A stretch of 64,000 nt of DNA from Bog-756 sp963696495 (GCA_963696495.1 CAVOKJ010000006.1:173825-237824), one strand, 5' to 3'. Positions 24,600-33,312 are shown, counted from the stretch's first letter. Numbers and translations: made by a program. The notes: generated from the letters alone by a model not told the origin.

Positions 24600-25514
24600 G
24601 TGTCGGACGCGCCCGAGGGCCCTCCCGGTGTCACTCCCGGCCCGCTCATCGGGGTGGACGACCCTGATGACCCGCGACTCGACCTCTATCGGGACCTGAA
24701 CGACCCGGCCGGCCGGATCAGGCTGGATGCCGATCGGTCGGTCTTCGTCGTCGAGGGAAGGCTGGCCGTCGACCGGCTCCTCACGTCCGGGTACACGGTG
24801 CGCTCGTTGCTCGTCGACGATCATCAGGTGACGGCGGCACGTGGTCTGGTGGCGGCCACACGGGCCCGCGGCGCACCGGTGTTCGTAGGGTCCCGTCCCG
24901 TGGTGGCCGGCACGGTCGGCTTCGCTCTCCACCGGGGCGTGGTGGCGGTCGCCGACCGCCCGTCGCCCGCCGACCCGGGACGGCTGCTGGCCGACGCCGT
25001 CGGGGAGACTCCACCAGCGGGGGTTCCCCGGCTCGTCGCCGTGCTGGAGGGCCTCAACGATCACGAGAACATCGGGGCCCTGTTCCGAAACGCCGCCGCC
25101 TTCGGTGCAGCCGGCGTGCTCCTCGACCCGACGTGTGCGGACCCGCTCTACCGACGGTCGGTCCGGGTGTCCGTCGGCCATGTCCTCCATGTGCCGTTCG
25201 CCCGGCTGACGCCGTGGCCGGCCGGCCTCCTCCCGGTGCGGGCCGCCGGCTTCGTCGTCGCCGCCATGGTGCCGCGTCCGGCCGCCCATCGCGTGGCCTC
25301 CGTCGTGGGTCTCTCCGAGCTGAGGGCCCTGGTGTCCGGTCCCCCTGGCGCCGTCGGTGTGGCGCTGCTGCTGGGTGCTGAGGGGCCGGGCCTGAGCGAG
25401 CCGGCCCTGGAGGCGGCGGACGTGGTGGTCTCCATCCCGATGGCCGACGGCGTCGACTCGCTGAACGTGGCGACGGCCGCCGCTGTCGCCTTCCACGCAC
25501 TCGCCGGCGCCTGA
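24600..25514 (+). CDS. SpoU/TrmH-family RNA 2'-O-methyltransferase
   Basis: A 304-residue SPOUT methyltransferase. The three knot motifs are ENIGALFRNAAAFG, ALLLGAEGPGLS and IPMADGVDSLNVATAAAV near the C-terminus; the first carries the catalytic Arg and the last the SAM-binding Asn. The N-terminal 130 residues (FVVEGRLAVDRLLTSGY) resemble the L30e-like RNA-binding domain. It modifies tRNA or rRNA; the exact site cannot be told. The start is a GTG at 24600 with only a weak GAGG upstream. Confidence 0.88.
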   Translation: MSDAPEGPPGVTPGPLIGVDDPDDPRLDLYRDLNDPAGRIRLDADRSVFVVEGRLAVDRLLTSGYTVRSLLVDDHQVTAARGLVAATRARGAPVFVGSRPVVAGTVGFALHRGVVAVADRPSPADPGRLLADAVGETPPAGVPRLVAVLEGLNDHENIGALFRNAAAFGAAGVLLDPTCADPLYRRSVRVSVGHVLHVPFARLTPWPAGLLPVRAAGFVVAAMVPRPAAHRVASVVGLSELRALVSGPPGAVGVALLLGAEGPGLSEPALEAADVVVSIPMADGVDSLNVATAAAVAFHALAGA

Positions 25515-25640
25515 CGTCGGAAACCCCGTGTGCCGGGGGAGGGACTCTCGAGGTGCCTGACCCGGCCGGACCCCGTCCCCGAGCGGATCGTCCGGTCGCC
25601 CGAGCCCGCCGGAGCGGCCACCACGCCCCCGTCGGGGGAC

Positions 25641-25679
25641 TTGCCGGTCCGGCAGATATACTGATATAGTCATAACTAT
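25641..25679 (+). promoter_or_regulatory. MFS/MarR operon promoter and operator
   Basis: TTGCCG (25641-25646), 18 nt, TATAGT (25665-25670). The inverted repeat ATAGT-CATA-ACTAT (25666-25679) overlaps the -10 box and start point, just before the ATG at 25681. Transcription should begin 0-4 nt before the ATG, so the mRNA is nearly leaderless. The repeat is the natural site for the MarR protein of the operon. Confidence 0.65.
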
Positions 25680-25680
25680 T

Positions 25681-27156
25681 ATGGTTTCCCAAGTGACTGT
25701 GGCGGTCCCGGCGGCGGGCGGTGAGCTGAGCCGGCGCCGTCGTGTCGGCATCCTGCTCATCTGTTCGATGAGCCTCCTCATCGTGGGCCTCGACGTCACC
25801 ATCGTCAACGTGGCCCTGCCGTCGATCGGCCGGGAGTTCCACGCTCCGCTGTCGGGCCTGCAGTGGACGGTGGACGCCTACACCCTGGTGTTGGCCAGCC
25901 TGCTCATGCTCTCCGGCTCGACCGCCGACAGGCTCGGACGCCGGCGCACCTTCGTCATCGGGCTGGTGACCTTCGCCGCCGGATCACTGCTGTGCAGCCT
26001 GGCGCCCGACCTCACGCTGCTCATCCTCTTCCGGATGGTCCAGGCAGTCGGCGGATCGATGCTCAACCCGGTGGCCATGTCGATCATCACCAACACCTTC
26101 ACCATCCCCCACGAGCGCGCCCAGGCCATCGGGGTCTGGGCCGCGGTCGTCGGGGTGTCCATGGCCCTGGGACCCGTCGTGGGTGGGGTGCTGGTGACAT
26201 CGGTGGGGTGGCGGTCGATCTTCTGGATCAACATCCCCATCGGACTGGCGGCGGTCGTCCTGGCCCGCCGGTACATCCCCGAGTCCAAGGCGCCCGTGGC
26301 GCGGAAGGTGGACATCCCCGGGCAGGTGCTCGTGATCACCCTGTTGGCCTCGCTCACCTACGGCATCATCGAGGCCCCGAGCCGGGGCTGGTCCTCTCCC
26401 CTCATCGTCGGGGCCTTCGCCGTGTCCGTCGTGTCGTTGGTCTCGTTGTTGGCGTGGGAGCGCCGGGCCACCGAGCCGCTGATCGATCTGCGCTTCTTCC
26501 GCTCGGTGCCGTTCTCCTCGGCCGCCGTGATCGCCGTGGCCGCCTTCGCCGCGTTGGGTGGGTTCCTGTTCCTCAACACCCTCTATCTGCAGGACGTACG
26601 GGGGCTCTCCCCCCTGCAGGCCGGGCTCGACACGCTGCCGATGGCGGCGATGACCATGCTCCTCCCCCCGCTGTCGGGGCGGATCGTCGGTCGGCGTGGG
26701 GCGAGGTTGCCGCTCGTCGTCGCCGGCGTCGCCATCACCGCCTCCTGTCTCATGTTGGTCGGGTTGGGCGCGACGACCCCGTTCTCCTGGCTGTTCACCG
26801 CCTATGTGGTCTTCGGGATCGGCTTCGGCTTCGTGAATGCGCCGATCACCAACGCCGCCGTCTCGGGCATGCCCCGGGCCCAGGCCGGCGTAGCGGCGGC
26901 CATCGCCTCCACCTCGCGCCAGGTCGGCCAGACCCTGGGCGTGGCCGTGGTCGGCTCACTGGTGTCGGTCTCGTTGCAGGGGGCGGACCACGCCGACTTC
27001 GCCATTGCCAGTCGGGCCGGCTGGTGGGTCCTGGCCGGGTGCGGCGTGGTGGTGTTGGGCCTGGGACTGGTCGCCACCTCACGGTGGGCCCGGGAGACGG
27101 CCCGGCGCACGGCCGAGTCGATCAACCCCGAGTTCCTCCAAGGGAGTGCGCCATGA
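25681..27156 (+). CDS. DHA2-family (EmrB/QacA) MFS efflux pump
   Basis: A 491-residue transporter with about 14 hydrophobic segments. TM1 motif LDVTIVNVALPSIGREF and the first-loop motif DRLGRRRTFVIGL are typical of DHA2 multidrug exporters; motif C lies in GPVVGGVLVTSVGWRSIFWIN. It has no Shine-Dalgarno site. Its stop overlaps the MarR gene start as ATGA. A pump plus MarR pair under one operator suggests induction by a lipophilic toxin or drug. Confidence 0.92.
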   Translation: MVSQVTVAVPAAGGELSRRRRVGILLICSMSLLIVGLDVTIVNVALPSIGREFHAPLSGLQWTVDAYTLVLASLLMLSGSTADRLGRRRTFVIGLVTFAAGSLLCSLAPDLTLLILFRMVQAVGGSMLNPVAMSIITNTFTIPHERAQAIGVWAAVVGVSMALGPVVGGVLVTSVGWRSIFWINIPIGLAAVVLARRYIPESKAPVARKVDIPGQVLVITLLASLTYGIIEAPSRGWSSPLIVGAFAVSVVSLVSLLAWERRATEPLIDLRFFRSVPFSSAAVIAVAAFAALGGFLFLNTLYLQDVRGLSPLQAGLDTLPMAAMTMLLPPLSGRIVGRRGARLPLVVAGVAITASCLMLVGLGATTPFSWLFTAYVVFGIGFGFVNAPITNAAVSGMPRAQAGVAAAIASTSRQVGQTLGVAVVGSLVSVSLQGADHADFAIASRAGWWVLAGCGVVVLGLGLVATSRWARETARRTAESINPEFLQGSAP

Positions 27157-27596
27157 CGACGGCGGGTGGCCGTCACGACCGTTCGGCCCGCCAGGCATGG
27201 CAGGCGATGGCCAGTCTCGTGCTGGACAACCAACGCCGACGGGAGGTCAGCGAGACCACCGGTGTGAGCTTCGGACGGATGAGGGCGTTGCGGCGGATCG
27301 CCGCCCGGCCGATGCCCATGCGCGAGCTCGCCGCCCTACTCGGCGTGGATCCTCCCAACCTGACGCCGCTGGTCGACGACCTGGAGCGTTCGGGGCTGGT
27401 CGAGCGCCGGGCCCATCCCACGGACCGCCGGGTCAAGTTGGTGGTGGCCACCCCCAAGGGTGAGGCACTGGCCCAGAAGGCCGACAAGATCCTCGGCCGC
27501 CCGCCGCCCGGGCTGGTGGACCTGCCGCCCGATGAGCTGGAGACCTTGGTGCGGATCCTGGCGCGGGTGCGTGACGGGGAGGAATCAGGGCACTGA
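27153..27596 (+). CDS. MarR-family transcriptional regulator
   Basis: A 147-residue winged-helix protein. The HTH is MRELAALLGVDPPNLTPLVDDLERSG and the wing is VERRAHPTDRRVKLVVATPKG, the MarR signature DxR. It overlaps the pump gene by 4 nt (ATGA). It probably represses the operon at the ATAGT-N4-ACTAT site. Confidence 0.92.
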   Translation: MTTAGGRHDRSARQAWQAMASLVLDNQRRREVSETTGVSFGRMRALRRIAARPMPMRELAALLGVDPPNLTPLVDDLERSGLVERRAHPTDRRVKLVVATPKGEALAQKADKILGRPPPGLVDLPPDELETLVRILARVRDGEESGH

Positions 27597-27618
27597 GCCG
27601 ACCGGGCCGGGCGACCGA

Positions 27619-27903
27619 TCAGGGGGTGGGTTCCGCCGCGGCCGCTGTCGGGCGTTCCGGACCCGTCACGAGCACCCGGCGACGGCAGCGGCGCAGGTGC
27701 TCGGCACCGAACTCGGACACCGAGACGAAACCACCGCCGGGGACATGGCGACGTTCGAGGAAGCCCCGGGCGTTCGCCTCCTCCCACACGGGCAGACGCG
27801 GGCACGACGTCCGCCACGCGTCGAGCACCTCGGCGTAGGGGCGGGGGCCGGCATCGAGCCATTCGAGGAGGTCGAGGATCAGGTTGTCGACGGTGTCGTC
27901 CAT
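27619..27903 (-). CDS. Small winged-helix-like protein, unknown function
   Basis: A 94-residue protein: a helical N-terminus (DDTVDNLILDLLEWLDAGPR, only part conserved), then PYAEVLDAWRTSCPRLPVWEEA and a beta hairpin VPGGGFVSVSEFG. The pattern suggests a winged helix without a clear recognition helix. It could start at 27921, six codons earlier. It lies between the MarR gene and the ArsR operon, divergent from the latter. Confidence 0.6.
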   Translation of the reverse strand: MDDTVDNLILDLLEWLDAGPRPYAEVLDAWRTSCPRLPVWEEANARGFLERRHVPGGGFVSVSEFGAEHLRRCRRRVLVTGPERPTAAAAEPTP

Positions 27904-27958
27904 GGGACTCGCCCCGATCATCGCACGTCGGTCCGGTGCCCCGGGCTCTTCCGAATCG

Positions 27959-27977
27959 GTAACTGATGTGTTACGGT
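27959..27977 (+). promoter_or_regulatory. ArsR operon promoter with operator
   Basis: GTAAC-N6-GTTAC (27959-27974) abuts and overlaps the -10 box TACGGT (27972-27977); TTCCGA at 27949-27954 is a possible -35 with 17-nt spacing. GTTACG recurs at 27987. This is a fitting autoregulatory ArsR site. Confidence 0.6.
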
Positions 27978-27984
27978 AGCCCGC

Positions 27985-28011
27985 ATGTTACGAAAGCATC
28001 CGGACGGATGA
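27985..28011 (+). CDS. Leaderless 8-residue leader peptide
   Basis: ATG at 27985 lies 7 nt after TACGGT, so the transcript should start at this ATG. It encodes MLRKHPDG and its TGA overlaps the ArsR ATG as ATGA. Ribosomes loading on the leaderless start would terminate exactly where they can reinitiate on the ArsR gene, which has no Shine-Dalgarno site of its own. Family evidence is not possible at this size. Confidence 0.5.
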   Translation: MLRKHPDG

Positions 28012-28343
28012 GCGCGGCTCCGAGCCATCTGGCGGGTGACCCGTTCGAGGCGCTGGGCGATCCGAACCGACGCGAGATCTTGCGGCTGCTGAGCGACGGC
28101 GACAAGGCCGTCCAGGAGATCGCCACCGCCATGCCGATCAGCCGGCCGGCGGTTTCACGCCACCTCCGCCTCCTGAAGGACGCCGGACTGGTGGACGAGC
28201 GAGCCGAGGGCACCCGCCGGATCTATCGCCTCGAGGAAGAGGGGGTGCACGCGGTGCAGGCGTACCTGGAGGGCATATGGGGGGAGGCCGTCGGACGGTT
28301 CCGACTGCTGGCCGAGAACACGGGGCGGACCGCGGGGACGTGA
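28008..28343 (+). CDS. ArsR-family transcriptional regulator
   Basis: A 111-residue ArsR/SmtB-fold repressor. DPFEALGDPNRREILRLLSDG, an HTH with MPISRPAVSRHLRLLKDAGL and the wing VDERAEGTRRIYRLEEEG are diagnostic. It has no Cys metal site, so it belongs to the metal-independent group usually paired with SRPBCC proteins, which is what follows: its TGA overlaps the next start as GTGA. The 8-codon leader peptide stops at its ATG. It probably represses this operon. Confidence 0.92.
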   Translation: MSAAPSHLAGDPFEALGDPNRREILRLLSDGDKAVQEIATAMPISRPAVSRHLRLLKDAGLVDERAEGTRRIYRLEEEGVHAVQAYLEGIWGEAVGRFRLLAENTGRTAGT

Positions 28344-28792
28344 TCGAGCCGCTGAGGATGTCCTTCGACGTGGCCTGCCCACCGCAGCATGCGTTCACGG
28401 TGTGGACCGATGGAATCAGCCGGTGGTGGCCGGCGGATCACACGGTGACCGGCCAGGCTGAGCTCGTGGTCCTGGAGAGCGGCGTCGGGGGCCGGATCTA
28501 TGAACGCACCTCGGACGGCGTCGAGCACGACTGGGGCGAGGTCACCGTCTGGGAGCCTCCCAGCCGGCTGGTGTACGACTGGCACATCGGGCGGGACCGC
28601 ACGGCGGCGACCGAGGTGGAGATCCGGTTCGTCCGTCAGGGGGCGTCCTCGACGCGGATCGAGATCGAGCACCGCCGCTGGGAGGAACTGGGCCACGGGG
28701 CCGGCGAGCGGCGCGCTCAGAACCAGAAAGGCTGGGACTCGCTCCTGCCGCACTATCGGGCTGCAATCGGAAAGGGAGAAACTGATGGCTGA
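28340..28792 (+). CDS. SRPBCC/AHSA1-domain protein
   Basis: A 150-residue START-like protein: LRMSFDVACPPQHAFTVWTD at the N-terminus, then GGRIYERTSDG, WGEVTVWEPPSRLVYDWHIG and a long C-terminal helix (QKGWDSLLPHYRAAI), the AHSA1 layout with a hydrophobic pocket. ArsR plus AHSA1 pairs are widespread and their ligands mostly unknown. The start is a GTG overlapping the ArsR stop; the end overlaps the next gene by 8 nt. Confidence 0.88.
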   Translation: MIEPLRMSFDVACPPQHAFTVWTDGISRWWPADHTVTGQAELVVLESGVGGRIYERTSDGVEHDWGEVTVWEPPSRLVYDWHIGRDRTAATEVEIRFVRQGASSTRIEIEHRRWEELGHGAGERRAQNQKGWDSLLPHYRAAIGKGETDG

Positions 28793-29187
28793 GGGAACCA
28801 AGGAGGACCCGTGGGTGCTGCGCACCCCTCCGGGCACGTCGGAGTACACGATCCACAAGGACGAGCAGGCCGAACCGCCGGCGCTGGTCTGCCAGGTGGG
28901 ATCGACGACGCTCAGGTACCGTCTCGAGGCCGTCGACGACCTCCATGCGTGGCTCGTCGAGCAGGGCGACTGGGTCGAGCTCGGTGCCGCCGACGAGAAG
29001 AAGCCTGCGAAGGACGGCACCGTCGAGTCGTGGGGACGGTCGCCGGACAATCCCGTCGGGGGGCTGGTACGGGCTCCGGAACGGCTATCGCGGCAGGTTC
29101 GGCATGTACCTCCCGCCGCTGTTGGAGGAGCTCGGCCTGGCCGAGGTCACCCACGATGCCCGCAACAACTCGATGCGCGCCCTCTGA
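28785..29187 (+). pseudogene. Small conserved protein, frameshifted at G6 run
   Basis: The first 92 codons (MAEGTKEDPWVLRTPPG, then VGSTTLRYRLEAVDDLHAWL, DGTVESWGRSPDNPVGG) belong to a small conserved protein family often seen beside ArsR/AHSA1 genes. After the GGGGGG run at 29058-29063 the coding sequence continues one base later, as WYGLRNGYRGRFGMYLPPLL to the end SMRAL. Removing one G gives an intact 133-residue protein. It may be a sequencing error in the homopolymer, a real mutation, or a slippage site. The upstream overlap and GGGAG site support the start. Function unknown. Confidence 0.8.
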
Positions 29188-29257
29188 GACCGGACCTCTG
29201 CGTCCTCCGGGCGCCCATCGGCCCGGCTCGACCTGACCGAACAGCAAGGAGATGACC

Positions 29258-29587
29258 ATGCCCGTCACCAAGGTGATCCGATACCGGACGAAGCCGGAGA
29301 GTGCCGACGAGAACGAGCGCCTCATCCGTGAGGTGTTCGAGGAACTGGCGTCCCAGCGGCCCGAGGGCCTGCGCTACGCGGCGTTCCGACTCGACGACCG
29401 GGTCAGCTTCCTGCACATCGCCGTGCTCCTCGGCGACGACAATCCGTTGACCAGGTCGGCCGCCTTCGGCCGGTTCCAGTCGGGGATCGGCGACCGCTGT
29501 GACGAGGGACCGGCCCCGTTCGACGCGGAAGCCATCGGCAATTTCCGACTCCTGCCCGACGTGGACGACCCGTCCGTTTTCGAGTGA
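29258..29587 (+). CDS. Small dimeric alpha-beta barrel-like protein
   Basis: A 109-residue protein. It starts VTKVIRYRTKPESADENERL, then IREVFEELASQRPEGLRYAAF and RVSFLHIAVLLG, an alternation like antibiotic-biosynthesis monooxygenase (ABM) or other ferredoxin-like barrels. I prefer the ATG at 29258, 6 nt after AAGGAG, over the one at 29252. It lies 70 nt after the frameshifted gene and may belong to the ArsR operon. A 26-bp duplication covers its stop. Confidence 0.7.
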   Translation: MPVTKVIRYRTKPESADENERLIREVFEELASQRPEGLRYAAFRLDDRVSFLHIAVLLGDDNPLTRSAAFGRFQSGIGDRCDEGPAPFDAEAIGNFRLLPDVDDPSVFE

Positions 29588-29629
29588 GCCGGACGCGGGC
29601 GAGCCGTCCGTTTCCGAGTGAGCCGGACG
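29570..29629 (+). repeat. 26-bp direct repeat at stop codon
   Basis: Copies at 29570-29595 and 29604-29629 differ at one base. The first contains the last codons and TGA of the upstream gene. Confidence 0.75.
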
Positions 29630-29698
29630 TGGACCGGGCCCCTCGTACCCCGTGTCCGGGACGAGCAGGAGCGCGGTCGCCGGCCCGGGTGGGTCCGG

Positions 29699-30526
29699 CT
29701 ACGGACGATCCGTCGAGCCTCGCCGGCGGTCGACGTCGAATGCGGCGGCCAGGCCCCCACCCAGCAGCTGGCGCCACCCTTCGGGTGCCTGCGACGGGAG
29801 TGGTGCCCGGAGGCTGAGCGCCTCCGCCAGGTCGACGGCGGCACCGGCGAGGGAATCGGCCGTCGGGGCGGCGACCCCCGGTCGGGCCACCACCCTGTCG
29901 TCCACCTCCACCACCCATCTCGCTGCTGGACTGTCGGTGACGAGCGCGAACTCGCCCACGGGGGAGTCCCCCCGGATGAGGGCGAATGCCGGGCTGAGCG
30001 CACCGGCGTACACGAGGCTCGAGATGACTTCGTCGGGCTCGACGGTGACGGTCAGGCCGAGGGGGAGCGCGATGTCGCGCTCGTGCACCCACCCGTCCCA
30101 GAGGCCGTGTTGGAGGACGATCCGGACGGGAAGGTGGCCGAGCGGGCACTCCGCGAGCTTCGACCAGCCCGAATCGTCGAGCTGCCCGACCAGATTCAGC
30201 AGGCCGTCGTTCGAGGCCACCAGGTGGTCCAGCAGTTGGGACGGGGGCGTTCCCCGGACCCCGGCGACCAACTCGCCGGGAGTGACGGCGGGATCGAAGT
30301 GCTCGAGGTACCGGGTCGGTCTCCCGGCCAGCCCCTCGGCGATGGAGAGCGTCCAGAAGTTGTTGACGCTGATGAGGTGGGCGACGACATCGGCCACGTC
30401 CCATCCCTCGCACCTGGTGGGTGCCGCCCACTGGTCGTCGTCGAGGGAGCCGAGCAGGTCCTCGAGGCGGCGCCGCTGCCGGGACGCCGGCGCCAGCTGG
30501 GTGTCGGGTGCCCCGTCGATGGCCAT
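29699..30526 (-). CDS. Maleylpyruvate-isomerase/DinB-fold protein
   Basis: A 275-residue protein of the mycothiol-dependent maleylpyruvate isomerase family. RRRLEDLLGSLDDDQWAAPT is followed by CEGWDVADVVAHLISVNNF, the diagnostic segment with a metal His. A second motif is LQHGLWDGWVHERDIALPLG, with His residues that could complete the site. The C-terminal third is an SCP2-like region (VEVDDRVVAR). It is probably a thiol-dependent transferase. The ATG at 30526 has GAGGGA about 10 nt upstream; a GTG at 30562 is possible. Confidence 0.82.
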   Translation of the reverse strand: MAIDGAPDTQLAPASRQRRRLEDLLGSLDDDQWAAPTRCEGWDVADVVAHLISVNNFWTLSIAEGLAGRPTRYLEHFDPAVTPGELVAGVRGTPPSQLLDHLVASNDGLLNLVGQLDDSGWSKLAECPLGHLPVRIVLQHGLWDGWVHERDIALPLGLTVTVEPDEVISSLVYAGALSPAFALIRGDSPVGEFALVTDSPAARWVVEVDDRVVARPGVAAPTADSLAGAAVDLAEALSLRAPLPSQAPEGWRQLLGGGLAAAFDVDRRRGSTDRP

Positions 30527-30741
30527 GATCGGGGATCCCTCGTACCGGGGGGAGTGCTGCACGAAGCAGACGATAACAACCTCGGTGGGAACCGGTCCGG
30601 CGGAGTCCGGCCGGAGGAGACCGGTCGACGAGGAGGGGACGTCGAACAGGGTGCTCCCGGTTCGGACCGATCAGCAGGCAGTCCCAGCAGTAAGGTCTTG
30701 CATCATCATGGAGGAGCGGTGAACAGGACAGGGAACGAACC

Positions 30742-31581
30742 ATGAGCACGGCGCGCAACGGTGAGGTCGAGATCTTCTTCGAGTCGTTCGGTGACCCGCG
30801 TGCGCCGATGCTGCTCCTCGTCAACGGCCTCGGCTCCCAGTGCCTCAACTACAGCGCCGAGTGGTGCCGCCTCTTCTGCGAGGAGGGCTTCCGGGTCGTC
30901 CGGTTCGACAATCGTGATGTCGGTCTGTCGTCGAAGCTGGACGGCCACGACTACTCACTCGCCGACATGGCTGACGACGCCGTCGCCGTCCTCGACGCCA
31001 GCGATTGCCGGGAAGCCCACGTGATGGGCTGTTCGATGGGAGGCATGATCGTCCAACGACTGGCGATCGACCACCCCGAACGCCTGCGCTCGATGACCTC
31101 GGTGATGTCCCGCACCGGTGAGCCCGGCTACGGCAACAGTTCCGATGCCGCGCTCGCCTTCCTCACTTCGCCGCCGCCCTCGTCGCGATCGGAGTACATC
31201 GACAGACAGGTCGCCGCGCTGCACACGTACGGATCGAAGCCCGAGTGGCTCGACGACGACGCCATCCGTGCCCGCGCCGCCGCCGCCTACGACCGGTGCT
31301 TCTGCCCCGAGGGGGTCGTTCGGCAGATGCAGGCGGTGATCAGGGACGGGTCCCGCACCGACCGGCTGCGTGAGGTCGACCTGCCGACCCTCGTGATCCA
31401 CGGGAGCCGCGACACCCTGATCGACCCGAGTGGTGGCCGCCAGACCGCCGACGTCATCCCCGGAGCGCGGTACCTGGAGATCGACGGGATGGGCCACGAC
31501 TATCCGCCGGCCGTCTGGGAGGTGTGGGTCGCCGCCTGGGCGGCGTTCGTGCGCGACGCCGTCGCCAGCGCGGTCCGGTGA
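30742..31581 (+). CDS. Alpha/beta hydrolase, Ser type
   Basis: A 279-residue alpha/beta-hydrolase. Oxyanion loop LLLVNGLGSQ, FDNRDVGLSS, nucleophile elbow GCSMGGM with the Ser near residue 96, acid Asp in HGSRDTLIDP and His in MGHDYPP. This resembles 3-oxoadipate enol-lactonase-like and aclacinomycin methylesterase-like (RdmC) enzymes, as FDNRDVG is typical of the latter. It is convergent with the acetyltransferase gene. Confidence 0.87.
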   Translation: MSTARNGEVEIFFESFGDPRAPMLLLVNGLGSQCLNYSAEWCRLFCEEGFRVVRFDNRDVGLSSKLDGHDYSLADMADDAVAVLDASDCREAHVMGCSMGGMIVQRLAIDHPERLRSMTSVMSRTGEPGYGNSSDAALAFLTSPPPSSRSEYIDRQVAALHTYGSKPEWLDDDAIRARAAAAYDRCFCPEGVVRQMQAVIRDGSRTDRLREVDLPTLVIHGSRDTLIDPSGGRQTADVIPGARYLEIDGMGHDYPPAVWEVWVAAWAAFVRDAVASAVR

Positions 31582-31637
31582 TCTGAGCCGCTTCCGGGGA
31601 GGAGCCGCCCGCTGGTTCCGGCCACCCGGCTCGATGC

Positions 31638-32900
31638 TCAGAATCCGGTACCGCTCCGGGGGGACGGCCTGGTGACGAGGAGGGCGTCGGCCAGGGCGAG
31701 GCCCCCGGCCCGCAGCTCCTCGACCCGCCCACCGGCGGCGAGGAGCGAGGCCGGAAAGCCGCCCATGTAGAGCGAGCCCACTGCCGGCAGTCCGAGGCGG
31801 AGGTCGGCTCCCTCGCCCTCCCGGGCCCGGCGGCACGAAGCGCCGTCAGGCCCGGCGTCCAGCACCCATCGACCCGGTGCCTCGTCGGCTGAACCCTCCG
31901 ATGCGTCCGGTGCCAGGATGTCGAGCACCAGTCGGCCCTCTCCCTGATAGCCGCGGGTCTCGAACGCTGCCACCGTGTCCAGGATCCTCACGTAGAGGCG
32001 GTCCTCGACGCCGATGGTCCGCAGTTGGCGAGGATCGGCGAGGCGCCAGCGAACCGGTTCGTCCACCGGACGGCGCCTGACGTCGACCCGACCGATCAGA
32101 TCCAGGTCCAGCACGAAGCGCCAGAGTGCGGCTTCGACCTCGGGGGAGTCGCCCCGGAGCTCCTCCACCACGATGGTGGCGCGATCCCCCTGGAAGACGT
32201 TCGTCTCCCGGGTCGCCCGGTACAGCACGTACCCCTCGTCGCCGACCGCGTGGAAGCTTGCAGACAGCCCGCCACGGCGGTGTGGACGGTCGGCGAGGAG
32301 CCGGGTCCAGTAGCCCGGGCTCCGATTGACCTCACCCGCCCGGGTCCGTCGTTGGCGGTCGAAGATCCCGGGCAGCACGTCGAGGGCCTGGTCCCGGTCC
32401 ATGAGCACCAGATCGATGGGGGGCGCCGGGACGGCGAAGGCCGAGGCCCGGCTGTCGATCGAGTACTCGGCGACGTCGGCGGCATGCCCGTACCCGAACC
32501 TCCCGTAGATGACCGACTCCGAGGCCTCGAGCCCGGCGATCGCCTCACCCCGGTTCCGCGCGTCGGCGTGCATGGCCGCCATCAGTTGGCGCAGGAACCC
32601 CCGCCGCCGGTGGGTCGGGTGCACCCCGACCGCACTCACCCCGGCCATGGGGATGGTCGGACAGGCCTGACCGGGCGCCGACGGGAGGGTCACGTCCATG
32701 CTGTAGATGGCGCCGTTGCCGGCGAAGCGGTCTCCGGTGTCGACCACCCACGCCCTGTCCAGCTCGGTCTTGCTCGCCGACGTCTCCAAGTCGGCGATCT
32801 GGTCGGGATCGCCGGCGAAGGGATCGAGGAACGGAACCATCACCGAGCGGCGGAACGCCGGTGCCTCCTCCGGCCGCAGCCTCCGAACGACGGGTTCCAT
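31638..32900 (-). CDS. Eis-family GNAT N-acetyltransferase
   Basis: A 420-residue protein with Eis layout: two GNAT domains and an SCP2-like C-terminal domain. The acetyl-CoA loop VGVHPTHRRRGFLRQLM is near residues 80-96. The chain ends in Phe (SGTGF), as in Eis, whose C-terminal carboxylate takes part in catalysis; a Tyr in ESVIYGRFGYG fits the general acid. Mycobacterial Eis acetylates aminoglycosides and other amines; the substrate here is unknown. I start at the ATG at 32900; the much longer open frame is not coding. Confidence 0.9.
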   Translation of the reverse strand: MEPVVRRLRPEEAPAFRRSVMVPFLDPFAGDPDQIADLETSASKTELDRAWVVDTGDRFAGNGAIYSMDVTLPSAPGQACPTIPMAGVSAVGVHPTHRRRGFLRQLMAAMHADARNRGEAIAGLEASESVIYGRFGYGHAADVAEYSIDSRASAFAVPAPPIDLVLMDRDQALDVLPGIFDRQRRTRAGEVNRSPGYWTRLLADRPHRRGGLSASFHAVGDEGYVLYRATRETNVFQGDRATIVVEELRGDSPEVEAALWRFVLDLDLIGRVDVRRRPVDEPVRWRLADPRQLRTIGVEDRLYVRILDTVAAFETRGYQGEGRLVLDILAPDASEGSADEAPGRWVLDAGPDGASCRRAREGEGADLRLGLPAVGSLYMGGFPASLLAAGGRVEELRAGGLALADALLVTRPSPRSGTGF

Positions 32901-33154
32901 CGGTCCAGTCTGCCCACAGGTCCCCCCGGTCGTCATCCCGAAGCACGGTTTCCTGACCGGCTCCTCGGCGCGGAGGCCCGCCGACCCGACGGCCCCCGGG
33001 TGCAGTGCCCGACTCTTCCCGTAGCCGGCCACCCACCGAGGGTGGTGCACCCATTGCCAACGGTCGGAGGTCGGTGCACGATTGCCGGACCGGGTGATTG
33101 CGGACGACCCGGTCAGTAGCAATGCGATCCACCAGGGGGCACAGGGGATGCTCC

Positions 33155-33196
33155 GTGGCCCGGAGCACGGTGATGGGGGGGAGTGCTCCGGGCCAC
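33155..33196. repeat. 14-bp perfect inverted repeat
   Basis: GTGGCCCGGAGCAC (33155-33168) and its complement (33183-33196) around a 14-nt G-rich loop. It is a possible terminator-like hairpin or element end. Confidence 0.7.
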
Positions 33197-33312
33197 AGGT
33201 CGCCCGGCGCGGCACACCGGCACCGCGCCTCCGTCCGGTTGTGGTGCCTGCCGCGGGCGGCGGGGCGGACGCCACTGCGGGCCGAGTGGGAAGGTGCCGG
33301 GCCCGGAGTGAT

